Source: Gammaproteobacteria bacterium (GTDB taxonomy: Bacteria; Pseudomonadota; Gammaproteobacteria; DSM-19610). Taken from it: a DNA stretch of 64,000 nucleotides. The translations under genes were made by a program, and so were the position numbers. The notes under the pieces were generated by a model. It saw nothing but the letters and a program-made list of their open reading frames with translations. It was not told the origin of the DNA and did not search any database. Numbering within the stretch: the stretch's first letter is position 1; each line of letters opens with the position of its first letter. This document shows positions 10,052-17,919 of the stretch, piece by piece. The stretch spans positions 1 through 64,000 of the forward strand of contig WGBO01000071.1 of assembly GCA_015494295.1 (NCBI GenBank). The letters are read 5' to 3'.

Positions 10052-12001
10052 TCAGTTCCTGATCAGTTCCACCGGCTCGCCGAGCAGGTAGCCCTGCACG
10101 GCGTCCACGCCCAGTTCCGCCATGGCGGCGCGTTCGCGCTCGTCCTCGACGTTCTCCGCCACCACGCGGATGTCGATGCCGTGCAGGGTGCGCGTCAGCG
10201 CCTGCATGAAGAAATGCTTGTCGGCGTCGTCGTGAATGTTGCGCGTGTACACCCCGTCGACCTTCACGCAGTGCAGGCTCAGGGAGCAGAGGTAGCTGAA
10301 CGAGGCAAAGCCCCGGCCAAAATGGTCGATGCTGCAACGGCAGCCCAGAGCGTTGAGCCGCTCGGTGACCTCGCGCGCCATGTCGAGGTTGCTGACCACC
10401 GCGAACTCGGGGAACTCGAAAACCAGTTGTGCGGCGAACGTCCGGTCCGCGCCGATCTCCCGGCACAGCCAGTCGAAAAACGCCGCATCGTGCAGGGCGC
10501 CCGAAGAAATATTGACCGCGTACGTCCCCGCCGCGCCGGCGCGGATATACCGGAACAGGCTGCTGATCACCAGCTTGTCGAACGCCCGACCCAGGCCGAA
10601 ACGCTCCGCCATGGGCATGAACAGGCCGGCCGGCAACGGCGCGCCGTTGCCGGCCGGAATGCGCAACAGGATTTCCTGGTGCAGGGGCGCGTCGCCGTCC
10701 ATCACCGGCATGACCGGTTGCGCGTACAGCACGATGTTCTCGTCGCGCAGGGTGGACGCCAGGAACTGTTGCCACCCGATGGCGCCACGATCGTCGCCGT
10801 CGCCCTCCCGGTAGAGCTGCCACGCGCGCGCGCCCGACGACTGCGCCTGACGCAATGCCACATCCGCGCGCGACAACACCGTTTCGGGCGCATCGCCCGG
10901 CGACCAGGCCGCCACGCCGATATGCACCGCCTCGCCATCGTCCACATCGGTATCGGCGTGCAGCTCAAGCATGGCGTGACTCAACTCCTCCGCCAGCGCT
11001 TCCAGCTCGGCTTCGGTGGTATCCGGCGCCAGCACCGCGAAATCCGCCCCGCCGATGCGCGCCAGCAGCAATTCCTTGTGCTGGTCACCGCAGGCAGACA
11101 GGATTGCCGCCGCGGACTTCAGCAACCGGTCGCCGGCCTCGTAGCCGTGACGCTGGTTGAACTCGCCCAGCTCGCGCAACTCGATCAGCATCAGGCCGCC
11201 GTGGTTTGCACCCTCGCCGGCCGTCAACAGGCGCTGCAGGTGGTCGTCGAAATAGCGGCGGTTGCCCAGCCCGGTCAGGCTGTCGTGGAAGGCCTGCTGC
11301 CGCAGGCGGTCGGCCAGTTCGACATGGTCACGGAAGGTCTGGCGGATCTTCGCCACCATGCGGTTCATGGCCTCCACCGCGCGCTTCAGTTCGCGGGCGC
11401 GCGGGATGCGCGTCACTTCCACGTATTCCTGCCGGCAGATGGCGTCGGCTTGCCGCTCCATGGCGCGCAGCGGTCGCAACACGTAGCGCAATGCCAGCAG
11501 GCCCAGCAACAGCGCCAGCAATGTCGCCGCCACGAACAGGCCGAACATCTGTTCGGTATTGCGCCACAGCTCGGCGTAGGCGTAACCCGGGTGACTGCTG
11601 ACGGACACCCAGCCCGCCTGTTTCCAGCCGTCCATGACCACGGCCCGGGCCAGCGGCGTCTGCAGGGGCACGAGATCCACGAACCAGCCCGGCACATCCT
11701 CGAACTGGCGGTCGTTGACCCGCTCGATCAGCACCTCGCCGCCCACCGATTCGAGCCGTATGACGTGGTAATAGCCGCTGTCGTAGATGGCGTCTATCAT
11801 GCGCGCCGTCGTTACCATGTCGCCTTCGGCCAGGTGCGGAGACAGCGAAAGCCCCAGCGAGGTCGCGGTGTCCTGCGCGTGTGTCCGCAACTGCTCGTTG
11901 AGGAAGTGGCGAACGTTGTCGACACTGATGGTGAAGGTGCCCGCGAACATCGCCACGAACAACAGGGTGATAACCAACAACAACTGACGCGTCATACTCA
12001 T
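10052..12001 (-). CDS. lapD: LapD-like c-di-GMP receptor with degenerate GGDEF and EAL domains
   Basis: Inner-membrane signalling protein of 649 residues. Order: TM helix near 7-27, a periplasmic LapD/MoxY-type domain of about 125 residues, TM helix near 152-173, HAMP-like linker, GGDEF domain and EAL domain. The GGDEF site reads GGADF (317-321). The EAL motif is EIL (443-445) and the usual DDFG is DHFG (559-562), so both enzymatic activities are probably lost. In Pseudomonas, LapD binds c-di-GMP and sequesters the protease LapG. The start is favoured by GAGGAG upstream. lapG lies 16 nt upstream in the same operon. Confidence 0.92.
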   Translation of the reverse strand: MSMTRQLLLVITLLFVAMFAGTFTISVDNVRHFLNEQLRTHAQDTATSLGLSLSPHLAEGDMVTTARMIDAIYDSGYYHVIRLESVGGEVLIERVNDRQFEDVPGWFVDLVPLQTPLARAVVMDGWKQAGWVSVSSHPGYAYAELWRNTEQMFGLFVAATLLALLLGLLALRYVLRPLRAMERQADAICRQEYVEVTRIPRARELKRAVEAMNRMVAKIRQTFRDHVELADRLRQQAFHDSLTGLGNRRYFDDHLQRLLTAGEGANHGGLMLIELRELGEFNQRHGYEAGDRLLKSAAAILSACGDQHKELLLARIGGADFAVLAPDTTEAELEALAEELSHAMLELHADTDVDDGEAVHIGVAAWSPGDAPETVLSRADVALRQAQSSGARAWQLYREGDGDDRGAIGWQQFLASTLRDENIVLYAQPVMPVMDGDAPLHQEILLRIPAGNGAPLPAGLFMPMAERFGLGRAFDKLVISSLFRYIRAGAAGTYAVNISSGALHDAAFFDWLCREIGADRTFAAQLVFEFPEFAVVSNLDMAREVTERLNALGCRCSIDHFGRGFASFSYLCSLSLHCVKVDGVYTRNIHDDADKHFFMQALTRTLHGIDIRVVAENVEDERERAAMAELGVDAVQGYLLGEPVELIRN

Positions 12002-12017
12002 GATGCCTGTCTCCTCG

Positions 12018-12698
12018 TCACTCCTGCCGACGGCTGTCCGGCAGGGTGGCAGGTTTGCTTTCATTATTGTTCACTTTCGGGCCCCGCATGCGTTGCAGCA
12101 ACTTGCGCCACAGGCCCACCCGGTCGGCGTCGCCCACGCGCTTGCCGGCTGCGCGCTCGCGCGCCAGCCACAGGCCGTCACCGTTGAAACTGTAAACGGG
12201 CACCAGGTCCGGGCGCTGCGAGGCCGGACGGATGGCGGGCACCAGGTTGTCGAGCACCAGCGGCTCCGCGTCCGCGCTGGGGAAATAGGTGAGCACCATG
12301 TGCGCCTGGTTCAGCTCGACCGCTTTCACATAGGTCAGGCGCATGCGCTGATCCGGCACGCCCATTTCGCGCAAGGCGAAATACTTGGCGATGGAAATGT
12401 CCTCGCAGTCGCCGCCGTTGGTCGCTATGGTCTCCAGCGGCGTCGCCCAGTAATCCACCTGACCCCAGTGGCGCGCATCGCTCTCGAAGCGCACGCCGTT
12501 GATGAAGCGGTTGACCCGTTCGAGCTTCTCCTGCTCGTCGAGCCCGCGCCCCGACGCGATCATCTCCTGCCAGCGCGCCACACGCTCCCGCACTTGCGGC
12601 CCGAACTCGCGAACCAGCGTTTCAATCGAATCGTCGTCGCCGGCCAGCACCAGCAGTGGCAACAGGGCAACGAGAAACCAGGCACGCACCCGGCTCAC
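12018..12698 (-). CDS. lapG: LapG-like periplasmic cysteine protease
   Basis: Transglutaminase-like cysteine protease that cleaves adhesins after a di-alanine motif when released by LapD. The 226-residue product has a signal peptide (hydrophobic run to about residue 19) and the triad Cys98 (GGDCEDISIAK), His133 (QAHMVLTY) and Asp150 (VLDNL). The GTG at 12698 overlaps the TGA of the upstream kinase gene (GTGA), which fixes the start and shows coupling. A longer ATG reading from 12884 runs through the kinase gene. Gene order lapG-lapD matches Pseudomonas fluorescens. The likely target is the divergent tpsA. Confidence 0.93.
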   Translation of the reverse strand: MSRVRAWFLVALLPLLVLAGDDDSIETLVREFGPQVRERVARWQEMIASGRGLDEQEKLERVNRFINGVRFESDARHWGQVDYWATPLETIATNGGDCEDISIAKYFALREMGVPDQRMRLTYVKAVELNQAHMVLTYFPSADAEPLVLDNLVPAIRPASQRPDLVPVYSFNGDGLWLARERAAGKRVGDADRVGLWRKLLQRMRGPKVNNNESKPATLPDSRRQE

Positions 12699-13300
12699 CG
12701 GTCCCCGCGCCCGCCGGATTGTTCCGCCTGCGCCAGTTCCAGGCGCGTCTTGATCTGTTCCAGCACGAAACGCACACGCTGGTCGTGATCGGATAACGGC
12801 ATGGGCAACTGGATGATCCGGCCGGCGGGCAGCCACAGGTGGGTGTAGCCGGCAATGGCGGCGTGGTTGCGTAGCTGCACCCACGGGTTCATGACCCGGC
12901 GCTGGTGATTGGGGGCGTCATCCTTCTGCCGCAGCGGAATACTGCCCCAGGCCGGCAACACCACGAAATCGTAGCCGCGCGCGTGCTTCAGGCAACGGTC
13001 ATGGAACAGGCGGGTCTGCACCTGGTCGTCGGCCGGGCCGTAGGTCATCCACAGATGGAACAGGTCGATCGGACACCGGTCGACGACAAAGTCCCCGGCG
13101 TCACGCTCCAGCCGCGATTTCTCGTCGAACACGCGAACGAACAGCTCCACCAGTTCTCCGGCGGGACGGGAAAAACTGGCGGGTTGATCGAAGAACGGCT
13201 CATAGCTTTCCGGCACGCAGGTCACGCCCAGCAACTCCGCCAGCGCGGCGGCGAGGGTGGTCTTGCCAATCCCCGCTGACCCTGAAACCGCTATTTTCAT
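12695..13300 (-). CDS. P-loop kinase/AAA domain protein (NadR kinase-like)
   Basis: A 201-residue cytoplasmic protein with Walker A GSAGIGKTT near residues 7-15 and VVDRCPIDLFHLW, a Walker B/lid-like segment. The pattern resembles small nucleoside or nicotinamide-riboside kinase-like proteins (AAA_28/NadR kinase type). The start at 13300 puts the P-loop at the N-terminus; the 20-codon extension is not needed. It is the first gene of the kinase-lapG-lapD operon and overlaps lapG by 4 nt. The substrate is unknown, and such a gene is not part of the textbook Lap system. Confidence 0.8.
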   Translation of the reverse strand: MKIAVSGSAGIGKTTLAAALAELLGVTCVPESYEPFFDQPASFSRPAGELVELFVRVFDEKSRLERDAGDFVVDRCPIDLFHLWMTYGPADDQVQTRLFHDRCLKHARGYDFVVLPAWGSIPLRQKDDAPNHQRRVMNPWVQLRNHAAIAGYTHLWLPAGRIIQLPMPLSDHDQRVRFVLEQIKTRLELAQAEQSGGRGDR

Positions 13301-13788
13301 GCGTCGCCATTCATCGTGAGGAAGCCCAGCATATACGGCAAGCGGCGCCAGGCCAAACAACCATTAACCGTTACTGGCTGTCGGAAAACCAGAACTATCG
13401 GACTTTCCGCGAAAAATCATAAGCGACTACCCTGAAACAGAAAAAAATTTTATCGGCGCAAATTTGTCGGATTCTTTTACGTAAGTGATGTCGCGCACAC
13501 TAAACGCTTCGCTAAAGCACTGTTTTAACGCGCCATTTAAACGTCACCAGCATGCAAATGAGGGAGAAAAGAGCTTCCTACCTGAAAATACAACAACTTG
13601 CAAGCCCCAAAAAAAGGGCTAGTCTACAGGGTGAGGGCCAGCGTACTTTCAACGCTGACACAAATATAACAATTACGGTCGTCGGAGCCGAACCCCGGAT
13701 CCACCCCAAGGCGACCGCCACGATACAGCCGGACACGCGGATCGGAAGACTCGACCATGATTACGCGTGCGTCTGAGGAGGGTTCAAC
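13301..13788. other. Divergent intergenic region between the lap operon and tpsA
   Basis: A 488-bp gap, more AT-rich than its flanks (for example the A/T run near 13440-13455). It must carry the promoters of the leftward kinase-lapG-lapD operon and of tpsA. A short hairpin AGCCC/GGGCT with an A-rich loop lies near 13605-13620, without a T-tract. A 74-codon frame at 13552-13776 lacks coding character or a recognizable family. I found no c-di-GMP riboswitch (GEMM) core. Confidence 0.5.
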
Positions 13789-16700
13789 ATGTTCACCGAG
13801 CAAAAACAATTATTTCACTGGCGCCGGGCCAGGCAGCACAAGCGCGAGGTCGCTTTCTGCACCCGGCTTCTGGTCGGCGGGATGCTGATACTCAGTGCAG
13901 GCACAGGCATGGTGCAGGCCGGGCCCACCGGCGAAACCTTCAACAACGGCACGATAGCCAATGTCAGCCGAAGCGGTAATACGACAACGATCGACCAGGG
14001 GGCATCCCAGCGCGTCGACATCAGCTGGACCAGTTTTGACACAACCGCCTCGGAAGTCGTTCGCTTCCAACAACCGGGCCCAAGCGCCATCGCGATCAAC
14101 CGTATAAGCGGCGCCCGCACCCAGTTTGACGGCACCCTGACGGCCAACGGTCGAATTTTCCTGATCAACCAGAACGGCATCACATTCGGCAGCACGGCCG
14201 CTGTCAACGTGGGCTCCCTGGTCGCCACCACCTCGAACCTTGAAGACAACAATCCTGAAAACCTCAGCCGCTTCGCTTTCGACAGCTCCGGCCTGACGAC
14301 GAACAGCAGCATCGAAGTCGCCAACGGCGCCCGCATCAGCATCACATCGCCCTCCGGCTTCGCAGTGCTGGTGGCGCCCAACGTCATCAATAACGGCATT
14401 ATCGAAAACGCGCCGGACGCGCCCATGGTACGGATCGAGCTGGCGTCCGCCGGGGAGTTCTCCCTCGACCTCAATGCCGACATACGCGGCGACGGCCTTA
14501 TCACCTATGCAGTGTCTCCGGAAGCTTTCGACGGTGATACCGGTGTGACCAGCACGGGCACCCTGCGCGCACGCTCCGGCAGCATCTACGTCACCGCCAA
14601 CATGGCTTCCGAAATCGTCAATGGCGTCGTCAACCTGGATGGCGTCATCGACGCCGACCAGTTCGTGCCGGTCGCCACCGGGGAGGGCGTATTCCTCGCC
14701 GCTGCCGCCGCGCCCGGCCACTACGACGGTGGCGGCATTCACGTCAACTCGGTCGGCGATATCAATGTCGCTGGCGGAACCGACATCCACGCCATTGGCG
14801 GCGACAATGTGCGCGCCGCGTTCAACGCCAACGACGACATCAACATGGGCGCGGACGGCAGCCCGGTAAAGATCACCCTGAAAGCCAGTGACAACGGCGA
14901 CAACCATCCCGACGAACACCTCGACGTCGACGTCGACCTGGACGTGAACGCCGGCCGCGATGGTGACGGCTCCATCCGCATCGTCGGCGACATCGAAGTC
15001 ACGGCCGAGAACACAACCAGCGGCCTGGCCAGCTACGCGGGCGCGGACGCCGACGTGCGCATGCGCGCCGCCAACGACATCGACATCAGCACCGGCACAC
15101 GTCCGATCGTGGTCGCCGCCAGCGCGGTCGATGCCCAGGGCAGTTACGCCGACGCCGACGCCATGATCGACCTCGATGCAGGCAGCCCGGACTATGAGGG
15201 CGCAGGCGACCTGAGCGTCGACGGCGACATACAGGTAACGGCTACCGGCACCACTGCCTCCGACGCAGCGCAGGGTGAAGCCGAGGCATTCCTGTATGGT
15301 GACAATGTTACCGTGGACGGCGACATCAACGTCGCCGGCAACGCCACCGTCACCGGCGACCGGAACGACGGCTCCGAAGCCTCTGCCTCGGCCGACCTCA
15401 AAATGATCGCACGCTCGGGCGACGTGGCGGTAACCGGCGACATCACGGTAACCACCAAAACGGACCTTTCAAGCCCCGACGACGAGTCCGCGAATGCCGA
15501 CACGCACGTCGACATCAATGGCGACAACGTCGATATCGACGGCAACATCCTGGTCAGCGCCGACGCCAACCTCGTCGGCACGGACTATGCCTACGACGCC
15601 GACGCCCATGCGTCGCTGGACATGACGGCCGAACACCCCGAGGGCGACCTCACCGTAACCGGCGACATCATGGTCAGCGCCAAAGCCACCCGTGCCGGGT
15701 CTTATGACGACGACGCATCGGCCGATGCCAGCGCCGACCTGATTGCGGGACGCAACATCAACATTGGCAACATCACGGTGGAAAGCCTCGCCACCAACGA
15801 TCGCAGCGACAGCGACGAGGCCAACGCGGATTCGGATCTGCTGCTGATGGCGCGCACCGGCGACCTCGAGGTCGACGGTGACATCAGGGTGCGCTCCACC
15901 GCCGGGGTCGGGACGGAAGGCGAATCGACCGCCGAGGCAAACGCCAGCGCCGAACTGTATGCCGGTCGTGGCATCACCGTGCGTGGAGACACCAGCGTCG
16001 AGGCGCTCGCCACCAACGACGGCTATTACGACAACGCGGAAGCCTATGCCTACCTGACCGCGGAAGCCGGTCGCGATAACCTGGGCGACATCGCGAGCGA
16101 AACGCCGACCGAAGGCAGCCTGTCCATGCTCGGCGATATCACCGTCACCGCCGACGGCCGCGTGCTGTCTCCCAACAACCGTAATGATGGCGACGCGCAT
16201 ACCCGGGCAATCGCCGATCTTTCGGCCGACAATGATGTCAGCCTCCAGGGCAATGTCCGTGTCACGGCGTACTCCGAGGTCGACACCCCCAGGCCTGACG
16301 GCGCCGACGCACTCGCCGACCTCAACATCGAGGCAGGCGAACCGGTCGACAACCGCTTCGAGATGGCCGAAACCGACGGCGAACTGCCTGTCGCCACCCT
16401 TGGGGATATCACCGTGAATGGCGACGTTACCGTCAGCGCCGACGCCAGCACCAACGGATCCTATGCCTCGGCCGACGCACGCGCCTCGATGATGGCGACA
16501 GGCGACGTCACGACGACAGGCGATGCCACCGTCGACGCCTCGGCGCGCGCCACCTCCGACTACGAGGAACAGAAATACTATCGCTACCACGCCGACCAGG
16601 TTCGTGCCGATGCCTCGCTGATCATGCTGGGTGGCGTCACCGGCATATCGGAGAACCCGCCTGACAGCGATGTCGGCGGCTGGGTCAACGTTCTCGGCGA

Positions 16701-17817
16701 GGAGATCGTCCGCGCGGGCGGTAACGTCGACGCGGTCACCACCTACCTGAGCTTTGGCGAGGGCGGCGTCGACCATACCGGCGATATCCGCGTGGGCGCC
16801 ACCTCGGACCTCAACATTCGCGGAAGCTCGAATACCAACACCTACCAGTCCCCGGACCATGGCTCCTCGCGGGCCTCGGCTGGCGTGCTGATCGCGGGTG
16901 GTGGTGACGTATCGGTGGACACCGACCCGGTCACCGTGGTCTCCGACGCTCGCCTGAACCGGGAAACCCCGCCGGCCACGGAGTTTGAAGACAGCGCCTT
17001 CCAGGCGCAGCAGGAAGCCGAGGCGCCGCCTGAGCCTGACGAGGCACGCGCCACCAGCAGCCTGCTGATCGGCGCCGGTCTCTCGGATGCCGCGCAGCCG
17101 GAGGCCGCCGGCGATCTCGGTATTCGGGGTGACATGATCGCGCGCGCCAGCCAGTCGGCAACGACGGACGGCGTGACCGACAGCGGCATGGAAACACTCG
17201 CCTCCGCGATCACCGGCCTGTTCGCCAGGGGCGACCTGACCGTACGCGGCGCCGACCCGCTGGCCAACGCCGATGGCGAGGCCGTGGTCCAGCGTCGCTC
17301 CAGCGCCTACCAGAGCTGTACCGCAGGCAACTGCGACCCGGTCACGGGCGGCATCGCCAGCTATGACGGTTCCATCCAGCCGACCCTGAGCGATGATGTC
17401 CCGGCGAGCTTTGACCAGTTTGCGCAGCTCATGATCGAAGCGGGCGGCAGCGTGGACATTCGCCCCAAGACTTCGCCCCCCGCAACGGGAGGCGCCGTCC
17501 CGCTGGTGGTGAACGTTCTGACAGCCTACCAGCCCGCGGGACCTGTCGGACCGGGCTGGCCTGGAACGCGGCCCCTGATTATCGACAACCAGGGCAACCT
17601 GATCGTGGCAACCGGCGCGGACACCACGCGGCCGCCGAACATCGTGCCGATGGACATCAACATCGAGGAAGCACTGTTGTCCGGCGCGGACCCGACCGAG
17701 TTGTTGCCACCGACGGCGGCGACCGGTTGTGTACAGGCCGGAAAGGATGCCTACAGTATCAGCGCACCGGATTTCTTCGACCTGGTGGTTTCCGGTTCCT
17801 GTGAAACCGGACAGTAG
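13789..17817 (+). CDS. TpsA: two-partner-secretion adhesin (filamentous haemagglutinin-like)
   Basis: Secreted beta-helix exoprotein of 1342 residues. It has an extended signal peptide (charged n-region, hydrophobic core near 28-42, cut after VQA) and a TPS domain of about 250 residues with LINQNGITFGSTAAVNVGSLVATT-like features (NQNGI in place of NPNGI). A long Asp/Ala/Asn-rich repeat region from about 320 to 1050 recurs around GDI-x-V. Near the C-terminus is TAATG (1309-1313), then Cys1314 and Cys1338, 23 residues apart. GAGGAGGG precedes the ATG. tpsB follows. TAAT resembles a LapG cleavage motif, and the Cys pair recalls surface-anchoring cysteine hooks of CdrA and HMW1. Confidence 0.93.
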   Translation: MFTEQKQLFHWRRARQHKREVAFCTRLLVGGMLILSAGTGMVQAGPTGETFNNGTIANVSRSGNTTTIDQGASQRVDISWTSFDTTASEVVRFQQPGPSAIAINRISGARTQFDGTLTANGRIFLINQNGITFGSTAAVNVGSLVATTSNLEDNNPENLSRFAFDSSGLTTNSSIEVANGARISITSPSGFAVLVAPNVINNGIIENAPDAPMVRIELASAGEFSLDLNADIRGDGLITYAVSPEAFDGDTGVTSTGTLRARSGSIYVTANMASEIVNGVVNLDGVIDADQFVPVATGEGVFLAAAAAPGHYDGGGIHVNSVGDINVAGGTDIHAIGGDNVRAAFNANDDINMGADGSPVKITLKASDNGDNHPDEHLDVDVDLDVNAGRDGDGSIRIVGDIEVTAENTTSGLASYAGADADVRMRAANDIDISTGTRPIVVAASAVDAQGSYADADAMIDLDAGSPDYEGAGDLSVDGDIQVTATGTTASDAAQGEAEAFLYGDNVTVDGDINVAGNATVTGDRNDGSEASASADLKMIARSGDVAVTGDITVTTKTDLSSPDDESANADTHVDINGDNVDIDGNILVSADANLVGTDYAYDADAHASLDMTAEHPEGDLTVTGDIMVSAKATRAGSYDDDASADASADLIAGRNINIGNITVESLATNDRSDSDEANADSDLLLMARTGDLEVDGDIRVRSTAGVGTEGESTAEANASAELYAGRGITVRGDTSVEALATNDGYYDNAEAYAYLTAEAGRDNLGDIASETPTEGSLSMLGDITVTADGRVLSPNNRNDGDAHTRAIADLSADNDVSLQGNVRVTAYSEVDTPRPDGADALADLNIEAGEPVDNRFEMAETDGELPVATLGDITVNGDVTVSADASTNGSYASADARASMMATGDVTTTGDATVDASARATSDYEEQKYYRYHADQVRADASLIMLGGVTGISENPPDSDVGGWVNVLGEEIVRAGGNVDAVTTYLSFGEGGVDHTGDIRVGATSDLNIRGSSNTNTYQSPDHGSSRASAGVLIAGGGDVSVDTDPVTVVSDARLNRETPPATEFEDSAFQAQQEAEAPPEPDEARATSSLLIGAGLSDAAQPEAAGDLGIRGDMIARASQSATTDGVTDSGMETLASAITGLFARGDLTVRGADPLANADGEAVVQRRSSAYQSCTAGNCDPVTGGIASYDGSIQPTLSDDVPASFDQFAQLMIEAGGSVDIRPKTSPPATGGAVPLVVNVLTAYQPAGPVGPGWPGTRPLIIDNQGNLIVATGADTTRPPNIVPMDINIEEALLSGADPTELLPPTAATGCVQAGKDAYSISAPDFFDLVVSGSCETGQ

Positions 17818-17855
17818 GCAAACGCAACACAACAAGCCTTCGTGGCAAGAGCCTG

Positions 17856-17888
17856 CCCCGCTTTCCCGCGCACCGCGGGAAAGCGGGG
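17856..17888 (+). other. 15-bp perfect hairpin between tpsA and tpsB
   Basis: CCCCGCTTTCCCGCG, loop CAC, then its exact complement. It sits 38 nt after the tpsA stop and 31 nt before the tpsB start. There is no T-tract after it on the plus strand, so it is more likely an mRNA-stability or attenuation element than a simple terminator. Confidence 0.7.
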
Positions 17889-17919
17889 ACTATCGCCGTA
17901 AGAGAAAAAGGAGATTCGC

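Noticed and set aside
9905..12187. 760-codon open frame on the plus strand opposite lapD/lapG
   Set aside because: Low-complexity His/Arg/Ala-rich translation lying exactly opposite well-supported genes; an antisense frame produced by high GC content.
13552..13776. 74-codon frame upstream of tpsA
   Set aside because: No family match, little coding bias and it lies in the AT-richer promoter gap; kept as non-coding.
13301..13788. c-di-GMP riboswitch before tpsA
   Set aside because: No GEMM-like core or the required paired elements could be recognized, although c-di-GMP control of this locus is plausible at the protein level.
15469..17835. 788-codon minus-strand frame opposite tpsA
   Set aside because: Covers the repetitive part of tpsA in antisense, has Val/Gly/Arg-rich low-complexity sequence and no recognizable domain.
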